Shown in pieces: positions 1-5,542 of a stretch of DNA of 7,354 bases (positions within the stretch are counted from its first letter, which is position 1; every line of letters begins with the position of its first letter). The notes beneath the pieces are model-generated. The model saw only the letters and a list, made by a program, of their open reading frames with translations, was not told where the DNA came from and did no database searches. A program made the position numbers and the translations under genes. Source of the DNA: Planctomycetaceae bacterium (lineage in GTDB: Bacteria; Planctomycetota; Planctomycetia; Pirellulales; Thermoguttaceae); NCBI GenBank assembly GCA_009776995.1, contig WRMR01000250.1:1-7354 (forward strand). The letters are read 5' to 3'.

Positions 1-1211
1 ATGAAGTCTGCAATTGCGGCTTGACCATCGCGGCGTTGGCCGTTGCCGAAGACGAGCCGGAACTCGCCGAACAGATCGTCAATTATGCCGTCAAAAGCCT
101 GCCAAACGGTTTGAGCGTGTATCAACCGGACGGTGCGTACCCTGAAGGACCGATGTACTGGTCGTATGGCGCAACCTTCTCAGGTGCCATGATTATGGCA
201 TTACGTAACGTGTGTGGCGATGATTTCGGGCTGCTGAAAACGCCGGGCTTTGACGTAACAGGCGATTATTATATGGGCATGATCGGCCCGATGTTTACCA
301 ACTTCAATTACGCCGATTGCGGTGAAGGTGCCTCGGCAACACCGATGATGTATGCCCTGTCGCACTTCTACAACCGCCCGGATTATGCGCTGTGGCTGCG
401 GAAATTTTACGAGCGTCGTAATCACGCACTCGGCGGCGGGCGTTGGGCCGTGTTGCAGGCAATCTGGTACAATCCCGCCGGGACGGAAGCCGATTTTGAA
501 AAGACTCCCAAAGCGAAACTGTATCGCGGCATTCAGGACGTTGTGACCATGCGCACCGATTGGAACGACCCGGATGCCTGGTTCGTCGGCTTCAAAGGCG
601 GCGACAACAAGGCTAATCACGGGCAACTCGACATCGGCACGTTCGTGCTGGACTATGCCGGTGTGCGTTGGGCAACCGATCTCGGTGCGGACGATTACAA
701 CATGCCGGGCTATTTCGGGGCGCAGCGTTTCGATTACTATCGCAACAACAATCGCAGTCACAACACGCTTGTCATCGGCGATAAAATCCAAAATACGAAG
801 GCCGTCTGCAAAATCATGGATTTCAAAGTGGAAGACGGCGTGACAACGGCCGTTTGCGATATGACCGAGGCTTACGCCGGACAGGCGAAGTCGGTCAAGC
901 GAACTGTCACGTTGAGCGACGGCGGCATGTTGACCATCCGGGATGAACTGGAAGGTGTTGAAGAACCTGTGCGTTGGGGTATGGTCACCCGAGCCGACGT
1001 GACCATAACACCGGACGGTCAATCGGCCACACTCAATCGCTCCGGCAAAGAGATTTGCGTGTCCCTGAAATCGGAAAACGCGAAGTTCGAAATCGTCTCA
1101 ACCACTCCACCGACGGAAAAGGAGGCACAAAATCAAGGCTACAGAATGCTTGCCGCATTTGCCGAGCCAGTGGACGGGCGGGTGACGATTTGCACCGAAT
1201 TTCACAGATAG
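1..1211 (+). CDS. Heparinase II/III family polysaccharide lyase, C-terminal part (5' truncated by window edge)
   Basis: The reading frame is open from the left edge (codons from position 3 read EVCNCGLTIAALAVAEDEPE), matching the (Q/E)VCNGGL region of heparinase II/III-like lyases, so the real start lies upstream and the TTG at 21 is not a start. Numbering from that codon, residues 1-170 are the end of the alpha-helical toroid (DGAYPEGPMYWSYG at 37-50). Residues from about 171 form the beta-sandwich with NHGQLDIGTFVLD (His200), RWATDLGADDY (Tyr226), DYYR (Tyr239-240) and SHNTLVI (His247), the conserved signature of the family. Members cleave uronic-acid polysaccharides such as heparin/heparan-type glycans or alginate by beta-elimination, usually in the periplasm or outside the cell; the substrate cannot be told from this fragment. 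It ends with TAG at 1209-1211. A dehydrogenase follows 43 bp downstream on the same strand. Family assignment is firm; exact lyase family is open. Confidence 0.88.
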   Translation, partial: EVCNCGLTIAALAVAEDEPELAEQIVNYAVKSLPNGLSVYQPDGAYPEGPMYWSYGATFSGAMIMALRNVCGDDFGLLKTPGFDVTGDYYMGMIGPMFTNFNYADCGEGASATPMMYALSHFYNRPDYALWLRKFYERRNHALGGGRWAVLQAIWYNPAGTEADFEKTPKAKLYRGIQDVVTMRTDWNDPDAWFVGFKGGDNKANHGQLDIGTFVLDYAGVRWATDLGADDYNMPGYFGAQRFDYYRNNNRSHNTLVIGDKIQNTKAVCKIMDFKVEDGVTTAVCDMTEAYAGQAKSVKRTVTLSDGGMLTIRDELEGVEEPVRWGMVTRADVTITPDGQSATLNRSGKEICVSLKSENAKFEIVSTTPPTEKEAQNQGYRMLAAFAEPVDGRVTICTEFHR

Positions 1212-1254
1212 TTTTCATTCCGTGCCAAAAAAACTCAACAGAAACGAACCCGCC

Positions 1255-2055
1255 ATGTCACAAACCGAACGACCGTTGGCCGTCATCACCGGGGCATCAA
1301 CCGGCCTGGGGCGGTCTTACGCACAACAACTCGCCGCGCAGGGACACGACCTGCTCGTTGTCGCGCGACGCGCCGATCTGCTCAACGAACTGAAAACCGA
1401 AATCGAAGCGAAGCATCCTGTCCAGGTCGAGGTGTTCGTTGCGGATTTGGCCGACGAAATGCAACTGTTGCAGTTGGTCGAACGGGTCCGGCAACTTCCG
1501 CGTATCGACTACCTGATCAACAACGCGGGGTTCGGCCTGCACAAGCGTTTTCCCGATGTGGTGATCGAAGAGGAAATCGCCATGATTCGCGTGCATTGCG
1601 AGGCCAACGTCCGGTTGTGCCATGCGGTGCTTGGTTCAATGTGCAGGCGGAAAAGCGGCAACATCATCCACGTCGCATCGCTGGCCTCGTTCCTGTCCGG
1701 CCCCGGTGCGGCGGAGTATTGCGGAACCAAGGCGTTCCTGCGTTACTTTTCCCTCAGCCTGCAACATGACGTGCGGCAATACGGCGTCAGGGTTCAGGCA
1801 CTTTGCCCCGGATTTGTGCATACGAATTTTCACGCCGCCGAAACCATGAAAGGCCACAACATGGACGCTTTACCCGGAATTTTGTGGCTGAACTGCGACC
1901 GCGTCGTCCGCGATTCGTTGCGGGCGATTCAAAAAAAACGGCACCGCGTTGTCGTCATCCCGTCGTTGCGTTACAAGATGATATACGCCCTTTACCATAC
2001 GCCGGTCGTTTCGCAAATTGCATCGGCGATCATCGTGGCCCTGTTCAAACGTTGA
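1255..2055 (+). CDS. SDR family NAD(P)-dependent oxidoreductase
   Basis: A 266-residue classical short-chain dehydrogenase, the usual length for the family. Visible motifs: nucleotide-binding TGASTGLG at residues 12-19, NNAG at 89-92, catalytic Ser142 (VASLAS), Tyr155 and Lys159 (YCGTK), and the CPGF turn at 184-187. Arg38-Arg39 after the second strand (VVARRADLL) suggest NADP(H) preference, an inference. The segment IRVHCEANVRL aligns with the usual I-x-V-N-x-x-A, placing His114 where the catalytic-tetrad Asn normally sits. The C-terminus from about residue 230 (VVVIPSLRY through IIVALFKR) is hydrophobic and may touch the membrane, as in the YqjQ/DltE-like SDR subgroup. I chose the ATG at 1255 because it starts just before the Rossmann fold; an in-frame GTG at 1222 would add 11 residues, and neither has a clear Shine-Dalgarno. 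It lies 43 bp after the lyase and may share its transcript. Substrate unknown. Confidence 0.9.
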   Translation: MSQTERPLAVITGASTGLGRSYAQQLAAQGHDLLVVARRADLLNELKTEIEAKHPVQVEVFVADLADEMQLLQLVERVRQLPRIDYLINNAGFGLHKRFPDVVIEEEIAMIRVHCEANVRLCHAVLGSMCRRKSGNIIHVASLASFLSGPGAAEYCGTKAFLRYFSLSLQHDVRQYGVRVQALCPGFVHTNFHAAETMKGHNMDALPGILWLNCDRVVRDSLRAIQKKRHRVVVIPSLRYKMIYALYHTPVVSQIASAIIVALFKR

Positions 2056-2074
2056 CGTCGGGTCCCTTATGCAA

Positions 2075-2093
2075 GGTCATGGCAGCCGTGACC
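2075..2093 (+). terminator. Possible short hairpin after the SDR gene
   Basis: GGTCATGG-CAG-CCGTGACC forms an 8-bp stem (one G-U pair on the + strand) with a 3-nt loop, starting 19 bp after the SDR stop codon. No T-run follows, so it is not a canonical intrinsic terminator; the position is the main argument. Confidence 0.25.
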
Positions 2094-2117
2094 GCCGCAT
2101 CACGAAGCGACCGGATT

Positions 2118-2235
2118 AAGGTAGGTGACCGATCTCCGAGCGGTCACGTCGGTGATAGCCGACTTTCCTCGCGATTCAAGTTGCCCTGTCGGGCAACGTA
2201 GCCGCTCGGAGATCGGTTGCCCACCTTGCTGAAAT
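2118..2235. repeat. R1 palindromic dispersed repeat, copy A
   Basis: This 118-bp sequence recurs at 5543-5660 with no indels and 101 of 118 identical bases by my count. Its ends at 2118-2143 and 2202-2227 are 26-bp inverted repeats (23 of 26 complementary), with a perfect 15-bp core CCGATCTCCGAGCGG / CCGCTCGGAGATCGG. Between the arms are two perfect hairpins: GTCGG-loop-CCGAC at 2148-2163 and GTTGCCC-TGTC-GGGCAAC at 2180-2197. The result is an outer stem with two inner stem-loops, a three-way-junction shape. It has no coding capacity and lies between convergent genes. It could be a MITE-like element, a structured RNA or a bidirectional terminator; the sequence does not decide. Confidence 0.85.
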
Positions 2236-2236
2236 C

Positions 2237-2271
2237 TTTTTTTCACCACGAAGTCACGAAGAACCACGAAG
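2237..2271. repeat. R2 short dispersed repeat (CACCACGAAG type), copy A
   Basis: A 35-bp repeat made of a T7 tract, then CACCACGAAG, TCACGAAG and AACCACGAAG. It recurs at 5501-5535 in the same orientation with 33 of 35 bases identical. The inner unit CACGAAG occurs three times. It ends only 3 bp beyond the TAA stop (2275-2277) of the minus-strand zinc-ribbon gene. Similar CGAAG-rich repeats are, as far as I recall, scattered through many planctomycete-like genomes. Confidence 0.85.
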
Positions 2272-2274
2272 TTG

Positions 2275-3129
2275 TTACATTGAGAACCAAATGTCGTCTG
2301 CCGTCCCGGGATCACCATCAGGGCCATTTGACCCAACATTTACAATGTTCCCATCTTCACCGGGACACCGGTAATTATAATTGTTTCCCCATGGATCTAA
2401 TGGTGGCGTATTCCAATTAGCCACTTTCACCCAATCGGTTGGATCAACAGAAGGAGGACACTCGCACAAAGCATTGAGTCCTTCTTCCGTACTTGGAAAA
2501 TTCCCCATAATAGACTTATATTGATCTAGTAATGATCCTATCTTAACCAGTTCTGTTTTTGCCAATTGGTTTTTATCTGACAAAAATGGTGTCGTTACAT
2601 CGGGTATTTCGACAATAGCCACGAAAGATAGAAACGCGACGAGGGCAATGAGTGCGATGAACCCGGCGATACCGATGAGAATATATGTGAGGGTTGATTT
2701 TTTCCCCGGATACCAGGTTGCCGTTTCCACGACGCACAAAATCGCAACGATGGGCGCAAGAATAAATCCGACAAGAACAAAACATGAAATGCAAGCGATA
2801 ATCCAAAGACCCGTCCACATCAGCCACGCAATAACACGCCCTTGAATCAGTTGACCGACACCCGGCAAAAAGAAACTGACCAATGCAGGCAATGCCTGAC
2901 TTTGGTGGTGTTGCGGTGCCGCCTGATGGACATTGACAACGGTTTGTTGAGGAAACGATTGCTGATATTGAGGAGCAGGTGTTATCGGAGCAGGAACGGG
3001 ATCGGCGAATGTCCCCGATAAGGGAACTGCGATAATCTGTCCGCATTGTTGGCATGGTGCCGTGCGACCAGCCATATTATCATTGACATTGTACGACTCG
3101 CCGCATTGGGTACAATTGAAATGGATCAT
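2275..3129 (-). CDS. Zinc-ribbon / TM2-like membrane / GspG-type pseudopilin fusion protein
   Basis: A 284-residue protein whose start is set by a GGAGG 5 nt before ATG and by DNA conservation with the start of the gene at 7310; the frame stays open to 3381 but that extension is unsupported. Residues 1-30 are a zinc ribbon (Cys6, Cys9, Cys26, Cys29). Residues 35-78 are a Pro/Gln/His-rich linker. Residues 79-140 start with LPALVSFFLPGVGQLIQG and hold one or two membrane helices, like TM2-type domains. A further membrane helix spans about 147-174. Residues 177-284 resemble the globular part of type II secretion pseudopilin GspG: YKSIMGNFPSTEEGLNAL (204-221), PLDPWGNNYNY (243-253) and an Asp-rich loop, SNGPDGDPGTADDI (267-280), like its calcium site. 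The prepilin peptidase motif with Glu at +5 is absent, so processing into a pilus is unlikely. Location is probably the inner membrane with the zinc ribbon cytoplasmic; function unknown. Confidence 0.85.
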   Translation of the reverse strand: MIHFNCTQCGESYNVNDNMAGRTAPCQQCGQIIAVPLSGTFADPVPAPITPAPQYQQSFPQQTVVNVHQAAPQHHQSQALPALVSFFLPGVGQLIQGRVIAWLMWTGLWIIACISCFVLVGFILAPIVAILCVVETATWYPGKKSTLTYILIGIAGFIALIALVAFLSFVAIVEIPDVTTPFLSDKNQLAKTELVKIGSLLDQYKSIMGNFPSTEEGLNALCECPPSVDPTDWVKVANWNTPPLDPWGNNYNYRCPGEDGNIVNVGSNGPDGDPGTADDIWFSM

Positions 3130-3173
3130 GGGAGCCTCCAAGTGCGCATAGAAAAAGGGAGCATGTCTATAAT
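3038..3173 (-). repeat. Shared leader plus zinc-ribbon head cassette, copy 1
   Basis: This 136-bp block covers the 5' leader (3130-3173), the Shine-Dalgarno (CCTCC on + at 3135-3139) and the first 30 codons of the gene. It matches 7219-7354 at about 122 of 136 bases without gaps, the leader alone at 40 of 44. Homology stops abruptly after the last Cys-x-x-Cys pair of the zinc ribbon. The leader carries CTCCCTTTTTCTATGCGCAC on the minus strand, close to identical in both copies. Conservation of non-coding leader DNA as strong as that of coding DNA suggests recent duplication or gene conversion, or a regulatory role for the leader. Confidence 0.8.
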
Positions 3174-3202
3174 GCGTCCCCTCTGGAGGCTTTGCACGGC
3201 CT

Positions 3203-3266
3203 ATACCAACAGACGCGAAACATTGCTCCCGTGTATGGTTTGCCATGATCGCGCTTGTGTTGGTAT
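3203..3266. repeat. Inverted repeat upstream of the zinc-ribbon gene
   Basis: Arms ATACCAACA (3203-3211) and TGTTGGTAT (3258-3266) are perfectly complementary. Inner arms CGCGA (3214-3218) and TCGCG (3249-3253) extend the stem across a small internal loop, leaving a 30-nt loop. It lies 74 bp upstream of the minus-strand start codon. It could be an operator-like or transcript structure; nothing else supports a role. Confidence 0.45.
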
Positions 3267-3476
3267 GTCTGTAAACAGATAGCCGTCGTATATTTACAAG
3301 AAACATACGATCCATTGTTTTGCTTGAAACAACGGTTGTGCAAATTTCCAGAGGTTCAAGCAATGGGGATTTCACCCCCATAAAAAATACAATAGCAGAT
3401 TGCAGTATTAGATCAATAGGGGGATAAAAAATTATTTCATCGATTTTCGTTCAAAATCCGCAGCCAATGACAAAAC

Positions 3477-3540
3477 CTCCGTGCCTCTGTGTCTCTGTGT
3501 GAAAAAATCCGGTTTCACACGGAGACATCAAGGCACAGAG
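3477..3540. repeat. 28-bp imperfect inverted repeat (CTCTGTGTCTCTGTG type)
   Basis: Left arm 3477-3504 and right arm 3513-3540 are complementary at 23 of 28 positions around an 8-bp spacer (AAATCCGG). The left arm reads CTCCGTGCC then TCTGTGTCTCTGTGTGAAA. This type of Gly/Cys-like GTG-rich repeat is familiar as a dispersed palindromic repeat in several environmental phyla. It directly precedes the 21-bp array. Confidence 0.75.
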
Positions 3541-3567
3541 TCCGAATTTTCCGGTTTTTCAGTTGTT

Positions 3568-3777
3568 GAAGACACTTTTTCAGGTGATGAAGACGCTTTT
3601 TTGGTTGTTGAAGACGCTTTTTGGGTTGATGAAGACACTTTTTGAGGTGATGAAGACGCTTTTTGGGTTGATGAAGACACTTTTTGAGGTGATGAAGACG
3701 CTTTTTGGGTTGATGAAGACGCTTTTTGAGGTGATGAAGACACTTTTTTGGTTGTTGAAGACGCTTTTTAGTTGACG
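3568..3777. repeat. Ten-copy 21-bp tandem repeat with phased T-tracts
   Basis: GAAGAC recurs at 3568, 3589, 3610, 3631, 3652, 3673, 3694, 3715, 3736 and 3757, an exact 21-bp period. Each is followed by A or G, then CTTTTT or CTTTTTT, then a variable linker: usually GGGTTGAT or GAGGTGAT, with GGTTGTT near both ends. In the centre the two linker types alternate, giving a 42-bp higher-order unit. Because 21 is divisible by 3 and the unit has no stop in several frames, long spurious frames run through it on both strands (heptad MKTLFEV on +, KKRLHHL and SSSPQKA on -). These are not credible proteins. Twenty-one bp is two helical turns, so the T-tracts lie on one face of the helix. Confidence 0.92.
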
Positions 3778-3853
3778 ACAGCACAAAAATTCGTCTTGCC
3801 GGCGCGATCCATTTTTTCATGGCGAGTGGCGGGTGACTGGATTTTCAGATGAA

Positions 3854-3920
3854 ACTCGCCACTGGTCACTCGCCACTGGTCACTCGCCACTGGTCACTCG
3901 CCACTGGCCACTCGCCACTC
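3854..3920. repeat. 14-bp tandem repeat (ACTCGCCACTGGTC) array
   Basis: Four full units start at 3854, 3868, 3882 and 3896 (the last ends GGCC), with a partial unit at 3910-3920 and degenerate remnants to about 3936. An inverted, imperfect counterpart, GAGTGGCGGGTGACTGG, lies just before at 3824-3840, so the left edge can form a hairpin. The array is open in the frame of the downstream gene and would add a meaningless repetitive N-terminus if an early start were chosen. Confidence 0.85.
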
Positions 3921-3997
3921 ATCGCCAGCCACTCATTACTCCAGGGTTGTTTTCCCGGTGCAAATGAGGTAAAACTGAAAATGAGGTCGAAAACCCC

Positions 3998-4003
3998 AGG
4001 GAG
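3998..4003 (+). promoter_or_regulatory. Shine-Dalgarno deciding the start of the export/secretin-like gene
   Basis: AGGGAG lies 7 nt before the ATG at 4011, which begins a good signal peptide. Earlier in-frame ATGs at 3849 and 3981 lack such a site and precede no recognisable sequence. Confidence 0.7.
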
Positions 4004-4010
4004 AATCGAA

Positions 4011-5483
4011 ATGATGATGAAATCGAACCGCCGGTCCAGGCTGACCGGAGCGTTGTATGGGTTGCTGATTGTCCCGGCTCTGCTGATCTTGCCTGTCCCG
4101 GTGAACCACGCGGCGGAAGAGTCGGCAAAAACGGCTGACCAAACTGCCGGTGAGATGCAGCAGGAATACGTGAGTCAAAGGTATTTCGTCGGCGATCTGA
4201 TGGCAGCCACGTTTCCGTCATGCGGCTTTTCTGCGGACGATTTGCCCAAGCTGGAAGCCGTAATCAACCTGATCCAAACGATCGGCCCGCCGGAAATATG
4301 GAATAAGGAAAACTCGATAGATTCCTATGTGAATTCCGGCTCGCTTTTTATCAGGCAGACGGAGTTGGTCCACGAACAAATCAAGGAATTGCTGGCGAAT
4401 ACGCGGAAAGACAACAACATTCCGGAAAGCCCCCGGATGAAACCCGGTGACGTGCTGGAGATTGACATCGAAGCAATCACCGATGCCTACAGATTGCCCG
4501 GTCCGATGGACCAAACGTCCCCTGAAAGTGATTTGCCCCGCGTCACGGCTTTCACCAGTCCCGTGCGGAGTGATGGAGCAATCGCCTTGCCGAAATTGTT
4601 GCATGCGCTCAATGTCGAAGGCATGACGCTGATGGAAACTCAAAGCATGCTCCGTAGGGCTTATATTGAGGTGATGAAAATTCTGGGGCAGGATGCGAAC
4701 ATCACCATTTCGCTGATTGCGCCGAGAAAGGAATTCATCCCGGAGCCGGTTCTTGCTTTGCTGGAAGAACCTTTCCCGTGCGACTTTGGCAGAGACGTTT
4801 CGTTGCAAACCGTTCTGGATGACATTCACAGGAAAACCGGCATTCCCTTCGTGATTGACGGTGAATCCATCCAACCGCAAGAGATGTCCGTCAAAGCCTT
4901 GTTGCGGCTTCATCTGCCGCTCAGGGACCTCCTGGACTACCTTGTCCGGCAGCATGATTTAACGTGGCATTACCAAAACGGCACCATGATGATTTCCCGC
5001 CCTGACACGAAACCCGTTGATCGGGCCTATAGCATCGTTGGTCTGGTACGGCCGGCGGGAATTAACCCAACCGGCAATATGCCTGACCGGGGCGATATGG
5101 AGACCATCATAGATTATATCCGAACCACGATCGCGCCGGAGACCTGGAATGAGGAAGTGACGATCCAGCCGTGTTATGATGAACCCATACTCTTCATCAG
5201 GCAAACGGAAACGATCCATGCGCAAATCGCGGACTTGCTGATCAACTTGTGGAAAGCCTGTCCCGTTTTGAAAGTGTATGACGTGAAGGATATCATTATC
5301 ACGGATGAAGACATCAAGTCACTGATCACGAGGATCAAGGAAACCGTGACTCCCGACAGTTGGGAAAAATCCGTCTCGATTCGTGCCGTGGAAAAATCGC
5401 TTTACATCACCCATCATGCAACCGGCCATGAGAGAATCAACGACCTGCTGCGTCAATTGCGATCCGGCAATCCGGCGGAATAA
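4011..5483 (+). CDS. Secreted protein with polysaccharide-export, STN-like and W-motif repeat domains
   Basis: A 490-residue protein. Residues 1-35 are a signal peptide (MMMKSNRRSR, hydrophobic LTGALYGLLIVPALLILPVP, likely cleavage near NHAA-EE). Three copies of one module follow the pattern I-x-P-(E/D)-x-W, then a strand, then (L/S)FIRQTE-x-x-H-x-QI-x-x-LL: residues 79-131, 362-413 and, more diverged, 434-484. Such modules are common in planctomycete secretin-like proteins. Residues 142-237 resemble the Wza-type polysaccharide export domain: MKPGDVLEIDI, SDGAIALPKL, VEGMTLMETQSMLRRAY, then NITISLI. Residues 252-330 look like an STN/secretin short domain: PFPCDFGRDVSLQTVLDDI, GIPFVIDGES, LRLHLPLRDLLDYLV, LTWHYQNGTMMIS. 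No outer-membrane secretin beta-domain follows. It probably acts in the periplasm or at the outer membrane in export or envelope assembly; exact role unknown. It is preceded by the repeat-rich region and followed by R2/R1. Confidence 0.82.
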   Translation: MMMKSNRRSRLTGALYGLLIVPALLILPVPVNHAAEESAKTADQTAGEMQQEYVSQRYFVGDLMAATFPSCGFSADDLPKLEAVINLIQTIGPPEIWNKENSIDSYVNSGSLFIRQTELVHEQIKELLANTRKDNNIPESPRMKPGDVLEIDIEAITDAYRLPGPMDQTSPESDLPRVTAFTSPVRSDGAIALPKLLHALNVEGMTLMETQSMLRRAYIEVMKILGQDANITISLIAPRKEFIPEPVLALLEEPFPCDFGRDVSLQTVLDDIHRKTGIPFVIDGESIQPQEMSVKALLRLHLPLRDLLDYLVRQHDLTWHYQNGTMMISRPDTKPVDRAYSIVGLVRPAGINPTGNMPDRGDMETIIDYIRTTIAPETWNEEVTIQPCYDEPILFIRQTETIHAQIADLLINLWKACPVLKVYDVKDIIITDEDIKSLITRIKETVTPDSWEKSVSIRAVEKSLYITHHATGHERINDLLRQLRSGNPAE

Positions 5484-5500
5484 CCAGTAGGTGATCACGA

Positions 5501-5535
5501 TTTTTTTCACCACGAAGCCGCGAAGAACCACGAAG
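5501..5535. repeat. R2 short dispersed repeat, copy B
   Basis: T7 tract followed by CACCACGAAG, CCGCGAAG and AACCACGAAG, in the same orientation as copy A at 2237-2271 with two differences. It begins 17 bp after the TAA stop of the export/secretin-like gene and lies to the left of R1, whereas copy A lies to the right. Confidence 0.85.
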
Positions 5536-5542
5536 GGTAATT

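Larger units (their letters stand above)
3130..4010. other. Divergent intergenic region without a convincing gene
   Basis: An 881-bp gap between the minus-strand zinc-ribbon gene and the plus-strand export/secretin-like gene. It contains, in order, the conserved leader, an inverted repeat (3203-3266), a small hairpin ATGGGG/CCCCAT at 3363-3381, an A+T-rich stretch (3382-3476), a 28-bp inverted repeat (3477-3540), the 21-bp tandem array (3568-3777) and the 14-bp array (3854-3920). Open frames here come from the repeats or are short and resemble no family. No clear -35/-10 promoter stands out for either flanking gene. Confidence 0.7.

Noticed and set aside
201..1022. Long minus-strand open frame opposite the lyase gene
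   Set aside because: It is antisense to a strongly conserved heparinase II/III coding region; its translation resembles no family and reflects codon bias of the real gene.
2118..2227. tRNA-like gene because of the cloverleaf-like shape
   Set aside because: No anticodon arm of proper size, no TTC or CCA features, and the outer stem is far longer than an acceptor stem.
3130..3381. N-terminal extension of the zinc-ribbon gene to an ATG at 3381
   Set aside because: The internal start at 3129 has a strong Shine-Dalgarno and matches the start of the paralogous gene; the extension crosses the conserved untranslated leader.
3363..3381. Hairpin ATGGGG/CCCCAT followed by A6 as a terminator
   Set aside because: The stem is only 6 bp and on neither strand is it followed by a T-run in the right place.
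3563..3775. Heptad-repeat peptide encoded by the tandem array as a possible coiled coil or amyloid-like peptide
   Set aside because: All frames are open simply because the unit is 21 bp with no stop; no start signal or unique flanking domain supports translation.
3568..3777. CRISPR array
   Set aside because: Units are contiguous 21-bp tandems without unique spacers, and no cas gene is near.
4218..4955. Minus-strand open frame opposite the export/secretin-like gene
   Set aside because: Shadow of the real plus-strand gene; no recognisable domain and no ribosome binding site.
5484..5510. Intrinsic terminator at the GTGATCAC palindrome followed by T7
   Set aside because: An 8-bp perfect palindrome leaves no loop, and the T-run belongs to the dispersed repeat R2.
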